This document shows, one piece after another, positions 1 to 5,796 of a stretch of 9,177 bases of DNA. Every line of letters starts with the position of its first letter. Position 1 is the first letter of the stretch. Source of the DNA: JBEKUY01 sp049514555 (GTDB taxonomy: Bacteria; Acidobacteriota; Terriglobia; Acidiferrales; UBA7541); contig JBEKUY010000020.1 in assembly GCA_049514555.1 (NCBI GenBank), positions 1-9,177 on the forward strand, read 5' to 3'. A model generated the notes under the pieces. The model had not been told where the DNA came from and ran no database searches. It saw only the letters and a list, made by a program, of their open reading frames with translations. A program made the position numbers and the translations under genes.

Positions 1-33
1 GGACAGTTCGGCATCTTCACCGGGGCCTTCTGA
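1..33 (+). CDS. possible C-terminal end of an upstream gene (partial)
   Basis: Frame 1 is open from the window edge and reads GQFGIFTGAF before a TGA at 31-33. Ten codons are too few to name a product. A terminal phenylalanine is common in outer-membrane beta-barrel proteins, but this is only a hint. The reading fits the fact that no other gene occupies the edge, and no terminator-like hairpin directly follows. It could equally be non-coding; the sequence to the left of the window would decide. Confidence 0.3.
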   Translation, partial: GQFGIFTGAF

Positions 34-128
34 GGGCTAGGGCAGCACTTCCAGCATATCAGAGAAAACCGGATTTGCGCGACTCTGGCAGAGCTTGCCG
101 CCGGAGCCCAAGAGATAAGCGAAACCTG

Positions 129-150
129 CCGGGTCAACGGGTTGAGCCGG
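129..150. repeat. 22-base inverted repeat upstream of the mod operon
   Basis: The arms CCGGGTCAA (129-137) and TTGAGCCGG (142-150) are reverse complements apart from one G/G mismatch (133/146), around a four-base centre CGGG. It lies about 85 bases before the regulator start and outside any credible coding frame. It is followed by AAGAAA rather than a T-run, so it is a poor intrinsic terminator for the + strand. It could be an operator or a transcript hairpin ending the preceding gene. I see no second copy in the window. Confidence 0.45.
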
Positions 151-185
151 AAGAAACCCAGGCGGCCTTTAGTCGCATGGATTCA

Positions 186-217
186 TATTGTCATGACGAT
201 AGAGAATGCACTAATCT
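186..217 (+). promoter_or_regulatory. candidate promoter and palindromic operator of the mod operon
   Basis: TATTGTCATGACGATA (186-201) is a 16-base palindrome with seven of eight base pairs matching and a perfect GTCATGAC core. Inside it, TTGTCA (188-193) is one mismatch from the -35 consensus. A possible -10 is TAATCT at 212-217 with 18-base spacing; ACTAAT at 210-215 is an alternative. The regulator start codon is at 236, so the leader would be short. A dimeric repressor on the palindrome would block RNA polymerase at the -35, as expected for autoregulation by the HTH-TOBE protein. It does not resemble the TATA-rich E. coli ModE box. The palindrome is seen directly; promoter and operator roles are inferred. 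Confidence 0.4.
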
Positions 218-235
218 GTCAACGGAAGGCGGTCG

Positions 236-649
236 ATGAAGAGTCCTGCGCTGCACTCGCCGCGCGAAGCGGCCAAGATCCTGGGCGTCAGCTACCCCAC
301 ATTGAAGCAGTGGATCTATCACAACAAGATCCGCACCATGAAGACGCCCGGCGGCCACCACCGCGTTCCGGAAAGCGAAATCGACCGGTTGCTGCCGAAG
401 AAGCTCGGGCGAGGCAACCTCGCGACGCGGCGCGGAGACTTCCGCCGGATCAGCGGCCGGAATCAACTCATTGGCCGCGTGCTCGAGGTCAAGGTGGAGG
501 GACTGCTGGCTCAGGTCAGGCTGGCGATTGGCGAGCAGCAGATCACCGCCATCATCACCGCCGACGCCGCCCGGGAGCTTCGTCTGAAGCCAGGCGACCG
601 CGCCGCCGCACTCATCAAGGCCACCGAGGTCATGATCCTGCGCAGTTGA
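236..649 (+). CDS. HTH-TOBE fusion, putative molybdate-responsive regulator
   Basis: The protein has 137 residues in two parts. Residues 8-53 (SPREAAKILGVSYPTLKQWI, then PGGHHRVPESEIDRLL) are an excisionase/MerR-type winged helix-turn-helix with the usual K-x-P-GGHHR wing. Residues 73-137 are a single TOBE/Mop molybdate-binding domain, starting SGRNQLIGRV and ending in ALIKATEVMIL. Residues 54-72 form a basic linker. Mop-type domains oligomerise and bind molybdate or tungstate at subunit interfaces, so this is probably a cytoplasmic sensor-regulator doing the job ModE does elsewhere. Its position as first gene before modABC, with a palindrome over its own likely -35, supports that. The start is ATG 236 with GGAAGG six bases upstream; modA begins within about 20 bases of its TGA. 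A role only in molybdate storage is less likely given the HTH. Family assignment is firm; the target site is inferred. Confidence 0.88.
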   Translation: MKSPALHSPREAAKILGVSYPTLKQWIYHNKIRTMKTPGGHHRVPESEIDRLLPKKLGRGNLATRRGDFRRISGRNQLIGRVLEVKVEGLLAQVRLAIGEQQITAIITADAARELRLKPGDRAAALIKATEVMILRS

Positions 650-665
650 GCTGGTGAATCTTTCC

Positions 666-1460
666 ATGCGTGTGGCCGCCACAATCCTCCTCGCCGTCAC
701 GTTCCTCCTGTTGGGAGCGCCCTTCGCGCGGGCGGACGAGATCACCGTTGCCGCCGCGGCCGATTTGCAGTTCGTCATGCAAGAACTCGCCGCACGGTTC
801 GAGAAGCAAACGGGACATAAGGTCAACGTGACGGTGGGTTCCTCGGGCAGCTTCTTTTCGCAGATCCAGAACGGCGCGCCGTTCGATCTCTTTTTCTCCG
901 CAGATATGGACTATCCGCGCAAGCTTGAAGCAACGGGATTCGCCGAACCGGGGACGCTGGCGATCTATGCCGTCGGCAGGATCGTCGTCTGGGCGCCCCT
1001 GAATTCCCGGGTGGATGTCTCGCGCGGTTGGAGCGCGCTCCTCGATCCGTCCGTGCAGAAAATTGCGCTTGCGAACCCCCAGCACGCTCCGTACGGCCGG
1101 GCCGCGGAGGCGGCGCTACGGAAAGCGGGCATCTACGAGAAGGTTGCAGCCAAGCTGGTTTATGGTGAAAACGTGTCGCAGGCTGCGCAGTTCGTCGAGT
1201 CGGGCAACGCGCAGGCGGGAATCATCGCACACTCGCTCGCTGTGTCTCCGGCTCTGCGTGAGAAGGGGCGCTGGTGGGAAATTCCTGCCGATGCTTATCC
1301 GCCGATCGAGCAGGGCGCAATTGTCCTCAAGTCCTCGCCGCACAAACAGACCGCACAGGCCTTCCTCAACTTCGTACGAGGCGCGCAAGGCCGCGCGCTC
1401 CTCGAACAGTACGGCTTTACCGTTCCCGAACGTGAATCGTTGTCTCCGGTCAAGCCATGA
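666..1460 (+). CDS. modA: molybdate ABC transporter substrate-binding protein ModA
   Basis: This periplasmic binding protein captures molybdate (and usually tungstate) for the ModBC importer. The 264-residue product starts with a Sec signal peptide: MR, then a hydrophobic run at residues 4-20, and a likely cut after ARA at 23. No lipobox cysteine is visible, so it should be soluble in the periplasm. Family motifs follow in order: ITVAAAADLQF, VTVGSSGSFFSQI, NGAPFDLFFSAD, the ANPQHAPYGRAAEAAL stretch and GENVSQAAQFVESGNAQAG. Serines of the GSSGS stretch and the SAD region normally contact the oxyanion. I chose ATG 666, preceded by GGTGA at eight bases, over the in-frame GTG 654, which adds four residues and has poor ribosome-site spacing. 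Its stop overlaps the modB start by four bases (ATGA), indicating translational coupling. Length and motifs are complete. Confidence 0.93.
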   Translation: MRVAATILLAVTFLLLGAPFARADEITVAAAADLQFVMQELAARFEKQTGHKVNVTVGSSGSFFSQIQNGAPFDLFFSADMDYPRKLEATGFAEPGTLAIYAVGRIVVWAPLNSRVDVSRGWSALLDPSVQKIALANPQHAPYGRAAEAALRKAGIYEKVAAKLVYGENVSQAAQFVESGNAQAGIIAHSLAVSPALREKGRWWEIPADAYPPIEQGAIVLKSSPHKQTAQAFLNFVRGAQGRALLEQYGFTVPERESLSPVKP

Positions 1461-2131
1461 ATTTTGCAGCTCTCTGGCTATCCTTGCGGCTGGCGGCGTG
1501 GGTTTCAGCGATCCTGCTGCTCATCGGTTTGCCGCTGGCCTACTGGATCACCTATTCGCGCTGGCGCTGGAAGTTTTTGGTTGAGTCGGTGGTGGCGTTG
1601 CCGCTGGTATTGCCGCCGACGGTGCTGGGGTTTTACGTACTGGTGGCGCTGGGGCCGCGCAGCCCGCTCGGGCGCGTGTGGCAGTCGGCGTTCGGACACG
1701 GTTTTGCCTTCACCTTCACCGGGCTCGTGGTCGCCTCGGTGCTCTACAGCCTGCCGTTCGCGGTGCAGCCGCTGGCCGCGTCGTTCAGCCGCGTGGACCG
1801 GAAGCTCCTCGACGCTTCGGCGCTGCTGGGCGCGTCGCGGCCGCGCAGCTTCTTCCGGGTGATTCTGCCGCTGTCGATGCCGGGGTTGGTCACCGCGCTG
1901 GTTCTGAGCTTTGCGCATACCCTGGGCGAATTCGGCGTCGTGTTGATGGTTGGCGGGAATATTCCCGGCGTGACACGGACGATCTCCATCGCGATTTACG
2001 ACGACGTGCAAGCGCTCGCATACACGGACGCAGGCTGGACCGCCCTCGTGCTATTGGTGGTTTCGTTCGTCGTCCTCTCGTTCGTCTATGCCATCAATCG
2101 GCGAGTGTGGACGTTGTGGCCGGCAAAATGA
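1457..2131 (+). CDS. modB: molybdate ABC transporter permease ModB
   Basis: The product is an inner-membrane permease of 224 residues, typical for ModB, forming the homodimeric channel of the molybdate importer. Hydrophobic segments lie roughly at residues 8-30, 44-66, 85-108, 143-167 and 194-213. The ABC permease EAA loop is clear at about residues 119-142 (DASALLGASRPRSFFRVILP), the cytoplasmic helix that docks on ModC. It is followed by the characteristic HTLGEFGVVLMVGGNIPG stretch (154-171). Proline-rich ALPLVLPPTVLGFY (47-60) is also typical of this family. The gene starts in an ATGA overlap with modA and ends in another with modC, so the three are co-translated. No truncation or odd residue is seen. 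CysT/CysW-type sulfate permeases are relatives, but the flanking modA and the short length favour molybdate. Confidence 0.94.
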   Translation: MNFAALWLSLRLAAWVSAILLLIGLPLAYWITYSRWRWKFLVESVVALPLVLPPTVLGFYVLVALGPRSPLGRVWQSAFGHGFAFTFTGLVVASVLYSLPFAVQPLAASFSRVDRKLLDASALLGASRPRSFFRVILPLSMPGLVTALVLSFAHTLGEFGVVLMVGGNIPGVTRTISIAIYDDVQALAYTDAGWTALVLLVVSFVVLSFVYAINRRVWTLWPAK

Positions 2132-3228
2132 ATTCCCCGGCACTCAGCGCGCACATCCGGAAGGAATTTGCGGCCGCCGGACCGCAGCGCTTCGCGCTCG
2201 ACGTCTCCCTCGAAGTCCCCGCCGGCATCACGATCTTGTTCGGAGCGTCAGGTGCGGGGAAGACGACGCTGCTCGACTGCCTCGCTGGCCTGGCGCGCCC
2301 CGAAGAAGGACGCATCGCCGTCGGAGATGAGCTGCTGTTCGATGCGGAGACGGAGATCGACTTGTCTCCTCAACGCCGGCGCGTCGCTTACGTCTTCCAG
2401 ATGCTCGCTCTGTTTCCGCATCTGACTGTCGAGCAGAACGCCGGCTACGGCCTTGCTTCCTTCCCCAGCGCGGAGCGCCGCGCGCGCGTGCTCGAAATTC
2501 TCAAGTCTTTCCGGATCGCGCATTTGCGCCGACGCAAACCGGACGAGATCTCGGGCGGTGAGCGCCAGCGCACTGCTCTGGCTCGTTCGCTGGTGACCTC
2601 GCCGCGCCTGCTTCTGCTCGACGAGCCGTTCTCGGCGCTGGACGCCGTTACAAAATCCTCGCTGATTGCGGACCTGCGCGCCTGGAACGCGGAGCGGCGA
2701 ATCCCGATTCTCTACGTGACGCACAGCCGCGAAGAAGTTTTCGCATTGGGAGAACATGTCATTGCGCTCGAGAACGGCCGCATCCTCGCTCAGGGCACGC
2801 CGCAGGAAGTCCTGGATGCGCCGCACCGCGAGCGAATGGCGCAGCTCGCCGGTTTCGAAAACATCTTCGATGCGCGCATTCTCGAGCTGCACGAAGGCCA
2901 TGGCACGATGCTCGCCCGAATTGATGGCGGCGAAGCGGCCCTCGAGATTCCGCTCGGGGATGCGATGCCAGGAGAACAGATTCGCATCGCCATCCGCGCG
3001 GGCGACATCCTTTTGGCGAACGAAGCGCCACACGGCTTGAGCGCGCGCAATATTCTTCCCGGCACCATCGCCGCGCTCGAGCCTCGAGGCACGCTGGTCG
3101 AAGCCACGGTGGATTGCGGGGCGCGGTTTCTAGCCCACGTGACCCCGGGTGCCTGTCAGTCGCTCGGCCTCGCGCCGGGCCAGCGCGCCTGGCTCATCGT
3201 CAAGACGCATTCTTGCCATCTCGTCTGA
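2128..3228 (+). CDS. modC: molybdate ABC transporter ATP-binding protein ModC
   Basis: This cytoplasmic ATPase drives the ModB channel. The 366-residue chain carries a full nucleotide-binding domain: Walker A GASGAGKTT at 39-47, Q-loop glutamine 91 (YVFQMLALFPHL), signature SGGERQ at 142-147, Walker B LLLLDEP at 161-167, D-loop SALD at 169-172 and H-loop histidine 199 in YVTHS. A C-terminal TOBE domain occupies about residues 300-362 (SARNILPGTIAAL onward). In the family such a domain binds molybdate or tungstate and can inhibit transport when metal is plentiful. The start is ATG 2128, overlapping the modB stop by four bases. The frame stays open far upstream, but that stretch lies inside modB and is not real. 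It is the last mod gene; a long hairpin follows its stop. Confidence 0.94.
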   Translation: MNSPALSAHIRKEFAAAGPQRFALDVSLEVPAGITILFGASGAGKTTLLDCLAGLARPEEGRIAVGDELLFDAETEIDLSPQRRRVAYVFQMLALFPHLTVEQNAGYGLASFPSAERRARVLEILKSFRIAHLRRRKPDEISGGERQRTALARSLVTSPRLLLLDEPFSALDAVTKSSLIADLRAWNAERRIPILYVTHSREEVFALGEHVIALENGRILAQGTPQEVLDAPHRERMAQLAGFENIFDARILELHEGHGTMLARIDGGEAALEIPLGDAMPGEQIRIAIRAGDILLANEAPHGLSARNILPGTIAALEPRGTLVEATVDCGARFLAHVTPGACQSLGLAPGQRAWLIVKTHSCHLV

Positions 3229-3234
3229 GATTGA

Positions 3235-3286
3235 GCGTTCGGAATTGCCTGCGGCTTTGCGTGCTGCAAGCAGGCGCGCCGAACGC
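3235..3286 (+). terminator. nested hairpin after modC, possible terminator or attenuator
   Basis: The outer arms GCGTTCGG (3235-3242) and CCGAACGC (3279-3286) are perfect complements. Inside them GCCTGC (3247-3252) pairs with GCAGGC (3270-3275), and TTGC (3257-3260) pairs with GCAA (3266-3269) around a five-base loop. Together they make an 18-pair interrupted stem starting six bases after the modC stop. The 3' side continues GTCTTCTGC, which is pyrimidine-rich but not a true T-run, so a classical intrinsic terminator is uncertain. It probably insulates the mod operon from cofH or protects the upstream mRNA 3' end. The base pairing is seen; the role is inferred. Confidence 0.5.
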
Positions 3287-3353
3287 GTCTTCTGCTACCA
3301 TATTGAGGGACAGCCGCGCATACGCGAGAGGCATTCCGCGGCTGCACACGGGA

Positions 3354-4604
3354 ATGTCGCTATCCACTTCTTCCTTCGGCGCTGCTCCAGCTCCCGACGA
3401 GCCGCTGCGGGCTTGCAGCCCCGCCGTCGCCGCCAGCCTCGAGGGCGTTCTCGCCGGCCGCGAACCTTCCTTCGAAGACGGCCTAGGTCTCGCGGAGGCC
3501 GAGGGAGCGGATCTCGATGCACTGATTTCGGTCGCCGATCGTCTCCGCCGGGAGACGGTGGGCGATGTGGTGACCTACGTCGTCAATCGCAACATCAATT
3601 TCACAAATGTCTGCATCGTGGGCTGCCAGTTCTGCGGCTTTGGCCGCAGCGCCCGCGCGGAAGATGCCTACTCTCTTTCCCTGGACGAAATCGCCGCCAA
3701 GGCGCGCGAAGCCAGGGAACTTGGCGCGACCGAGGTCTGCATCCAAGGCGGCTTGCCGCGCGATCTCGACGGCTACTTTTATCGCGACATTCTCCGCGCG
3801 GTGAAGAGTGCCGCGCCCGAGCTGCACATCCACGCCTTTTCACCGATGGAGGTTGCTTACGGCGTGCAGAAGACCGGCCTGAGCATCCGCGACTTTTTGC
3901 AAATGCTCAGGGACGAGGGCCTCGGCACGATGCCCGGCACCGCGGCGGAAATTCTCGACGACCGCATCCGCGGCGAGGTCAGCCCGAATAAGCTCCCGGT
4001 AGCTTTGTGGATCGAGATCGTCACGACCGCGCACCGGCTGGGGATTCGTTCGACTTCGACGATGATGTACGGCTCGATCGAGGAACCCGCCGATTGGGTG
4101 CGCCATCTGCTCCTGCTGCGCCGCATCCAGCACGACACCGGCGGCTTCACCGAATTCGTGCCGCTCGGCTTCATCCACGAACAGACGCGCCTCTACCGCC
4201 GGGGCCGCGCGCGCGCCGGCGCTTCGGGCCGCGAACATCAGGTCGTGCACGCGCTAGCCCGCGTCCTTTTGCACGGCGCGATTCCGAACGTCCAGGTCTC
4301 CTGGGTGAAGCTCGGCTTCGAGCGCGCTCTCGAATGCCTGAATGTCGGCGGAAACGATTTCAGCGGCACGCTGATGGAAGAGAATATCTCCAAGTCGGCG
4401 GGCGCGAGCTCCGGTGAATACATTTCGCCCGAAGAAATCCGCTCGATGATCCGCTCGATTGGCCGCATCCCGGCCGAGCGCACGACCGATTATCGCATCC
4501 GGCAGAAGTTTCCTCTGGAAACCGGCGAATTCGTCGGCATTCCGCCGCGGCTGCAGCTCACGCAGGCCCACGCGCACACACCCAATTCCGACAGCGGCTA
4601 CTAA
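3354..4604 (+). CDS. cofH: FO synthase subunit 2 (CofH), radical SAM
   Basis: CofH joins the 4-hydroxybenzyl group of tyrosine to 5-amino-6-ribitylamino-uracil. CofG then closes the ring to give FO, the deazaflavin chromophore of coenzyme F420. The 416-residue product has the radical SAM cluster motif CIVGCQFC (C87, C91, C94) after the family stretch VTYVVNRNINFTNV. Other CofH hallmarks are LHIHAFSPMEV, EGLGTMPGTAAEILDDRIR, STSTMMYGS, FTEFVPLGF and GGNDFSGTLMEENISKSAG. These separate it from the menaquinone enzymes MqnC and MqnE. ATG 3354 is chosen because the longer open frame runs back into modC. No good Shine-Dalgarno precedes it (GGGA is adjacent), so the start is less certain. The first 20 or so residues look like a non-conserved extension. 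Its TAA overlaps the cofC ATG by one base. CofG is not in the window. Confidence 0.92.
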   Translation: MSLSTSSFGAAPAPDEPLRACSPAVAASLEGVLAGREPSFEDGLGLAEAEGADLDALISVADRLRRETVGDVVTYVVNRNINFTNVCIVGCQFCGFGRSARAEDAYSLSLDEIAAKAREARELGATEVCIQGGLPRDLDGYFYRDILRAVKSAAPELHIHAFSPMEVAYGVQKTGLSIRDFLQMLRDEGLGTMPGTAAEILDDRIRGEVSPNKLPVALWIEIVTTAHRLGIRSTSTMMYGSIEEPADWVRHLLLLRRIQHDTGGFTEFVPLGFIHEQTRLYRRGRARAGASGREHQVVHALARVLLHGAIPNVQVSWVKLGFERALECLNVGGNDFSGTLMEENISKSAGASSGEYISPEEIRSMIRSIGRIPAERTTDYRIRQKFPLETGEFVGIPPRLQLTQAHAHTPNSDSGY

Positions 4605-5284
4605 TGCTTGCGCTTTTGATTCCGATCAAGCACTTGGATGGAGCGAAGCAGCGTCTTGCCCCGCTCCTTTCGCCCGGCGAGCGCGCCGGTCTGGCCCGAG
4701 CGATGATGGACGACGCCTTCGCCGCCGTGCGCGGTATCCGCGCGGCCGAACGCGTCTTTGTGGCCACAAACTACGAGCCGGCCATCGCTCGCGCCGAGCG
4801 CAGCGGCTGGACCGTACTCCGCGAATCCCGGCAGACGTCCGAAAGCGCCTCCGTCGATGCAGCGTCGCGCGAGTGCGAATCCCGCGGAGTCACCGCGCTG
4901 CTTCGCCTGCCGATTGATCTACCCTTGGTGACTGCCGCGGATGTTGACGAAGTCTTTACCGCTGCCGGCGATGGCAGCGCCCCGTGCGCCGTTCTTGTGT
5001 CCTCGCGCGATGGGACCGGCACCAATGCGCTTCTTCGCGCGCGCCCGACGCTGTTTCCGTCGCACTTTGGCGCGGGCAGCTTTGCGAGGCATCTGGCCGA
5101 AGCCCGCGCCGCAGGGGCGCGCGTCGAGACGCTTCGAAATCCGCGCCTCGAGCTGGATGTGGACGACTCCGAGGATCTCCGCGCGCTTCTCGCGCAGAAT
5201 CCGGACGGCACCTCTACGGGCCGTTGGCTGGAGCGCAGCGGCATCGCGGAGCGTTTGTTCACCGGCGCAGGGCTTCGTCTCTGA
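4604..5284 (+). CDS. cofC: 2-phospholactate/phosphoenolpyruvate guanylyltransferase CofC
   Basis: CofC activates a three-carbon phospho-acid with GTP, and CofD transfers the product to FO on the way to F420. The 226-residue protein fits the family in length. Visible motifs are the nucleotide-binding start LIPIKHLDGAKQRLAP (5-20), DLPLVTAADVD (105-115), a DGTGTNALL stretch (136-144), FGAGSFARH (155-163) and the metal-site LELDVDDSEDL (182-192). The protein is cytoplasmic. It starts in a TAATG overlap with cofH and has no independent ribosome site, so translation is coupled and the two enzymes are probably made together. Substrate differs between lineages: 2-phospholactate in archaea, phosphoenolpyruvate in mycobacteria, 3-phosphoglycerate in some proteobacteria. 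I cannot tell which applies here. A general MobA-like nucleotidyltransferase is excluded by the GTNAL and FGxGSF motifs and by the cofH neighbour. Confidence 0.9.
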   Translation: MLALLIPIKHLDGAKQRLAPLLSPGERAGLARAMMDDAFAAVRGIRAAERVFVATNYEPAIARAERSGWTVLRESRQTSESASVDAASRECESRGVTALLRLPIDLPLVTAADVDEVFTAAGDGSAPCAVLVSSRDGTGTNALLRARPTLFPSHFGAGSFARHLAEARAAGARVETLRNPRLELDVDDSEDLRALLAQNPDGTSTGRWLERSGIAERLFTGAGLRL

Positions 5285-5336
5285 TCCGTGGGCAAGCCGG
5301 CGGTAAGGTTTGGTTGGCATAGCTTCACATTGAAAT

Positions 5337-5344
5337 GGAGGAGG
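5337..5344 (+). promoter_or_regulatory. strong Shine-Dalgarno fixing the start of the PPOX gene
   Basis: GGAGGAGG lies five bases before ATG 5350. An upstream in-frame ATG at 5335 overlaps this element and has no ribosome site of its own, so translation should begin at 5350. The strength of the site suggests high expression relative to cofC, which has none. Confidence 0.8.
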
Positions 5345-5349
5345 ACATC

Positions 5350-5748
5350 ATGGCAGCGACGATTCCCGAGACCCATCTCGATCTGTTCAAAAAGAAGGCG
5401 TTCGGCAATTTGGGGACGCTCATGCCCGACGGCAGTCCGCAGGTCACGCCCGTCTGGGTGGACTACGACGGGCAGTACGTCTATTTCAATTCAGCGCGTG
5501 GGCGAGTGAAAGATCGCAACGTCCGCCGCGATCCGCGAGTTGCCATTGCGATCGTGGACCCCGAGAATCCTTACCGGTATTTGGAAGTTCGCGGCCGCGT
5601 GATCGAATATACGGAGAAGGGCGCCGACGACCACATCAACAAGCTCAGCAAGAAATACCTCGATCAGGCGCTATACCCTTACCGCCAGCCGGGCGAAGTG
5701 CGCGTGCTCTATAAGGTCGCAATCGAACGCGTAAGCACGATGCGCTGA
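5350..5748 (+). CDS. PPOX-class, probably F420-dependent, oxidoreductase
   Basis: This 132-residue protein has the split beta-barrel fold of the pyridoxamine-phosphate-oxidase-like family. It is closest in pattern to Rv1155-type F420-binding enzymes. Typical segments are GNLGTLMPDGSPQVTPVWVDYDG (residues 19-41), YFNSARGRVKDRNVRRDPRVA (45-65) and NPYRYLEVRGRV (73-84). In relatives, the basic residues of the ARGRVKDRN stretch (here R50, R52, K54, R56) bind the cofactor phosphate and the protein is a dimer. It has no signal peptide, so it is cytoplasmic. The gene lies 65 bases after cofC in the same direction, which supports deazaflavin rather than FMN as cofactor. The substrate is unknown; homologues reduce biliverdin, quinone-like or nitro compounds. 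An FMN-using member of the same fold remains possible. Confidence 0.85.
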   Translation: MAATIPETHLDLFKKKAFGNLGTLMPDGSPQVTPVWVDYDGQYVYFNSARGRVKDRNVRRDPRVAIAIVDPENPYRYLEVRGRVIEYTEKGADDHINKLSKKYLDQALYPYRQPGEVRVLYKVAIERVSTMR

Positions 5749-5752
5749 CGGC

Positions 5753-5796
5753 CCGAACTGCGGCGCGGCCCCACACGGTTCGGACGCAGAGTCTGC
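5753..5796. terminator. hairpins between converging transcription units
   Basis: CCGAACTG (5753-5760) pairs with CGGTTCGG (5776-5783), eight pairs including one T/G wobble, around a 15-base GC-rich loop. GCAGAGTCTGC (5786-5796) directly abuts the stop of the minus-strand gene and can form a small hairpin. Neither is followed by a T-run on either strand, so a bidirectional intrinsic terminator is only plausible. The convergent arrangement makes some transcription stop here likely. Confidence 0.4.

Noticed and set aside
37..168. Minus-strand open stretch before the regulator that reads plausibly near its end (FSDMLEVLP)
   Set aside because: It is closed upstream by a stop at 169-171 and has no start codon with a ribosome site; too short to support.
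1678..2127. Long in-frame upstream extension of modC (frame open from 1678)
   Set aside because: It lies entirely inside modB in another frame, has no homology-like sequence, and modC has a normal start in the ATGA overlap at 2128.
2248..3033. 261-codon open frame on the minus strand opposite modC
   Set aside because: It is an antisense shadow of a gene with intact ABC motifs; the composition is arginine-rich with no recognisable domain, as expected for GC-rich shadow frames.
3114..3353. 80-codon N-terminal extension of cofH
   Set aside because: It overlaps the end of modC and the intergenic hairpin; family similarity begins well after ATG 3354.
3354..4604. Menaquinone futalosine-pathway enzymes MqnC/MqnE as alternative identity of the cofH product
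   Set aside because: The LGTMPGTAAEILDD and GGNDFSGTLMEENIS motifs and the cofC neighbour fit CofH better.
5310..5330. TTGGCAT-type sequence before the PPOX gene considered as a sigma-54 promoter
   Set aside because: The GG and GC elements are not at the required spacing and no TTGC element follows.
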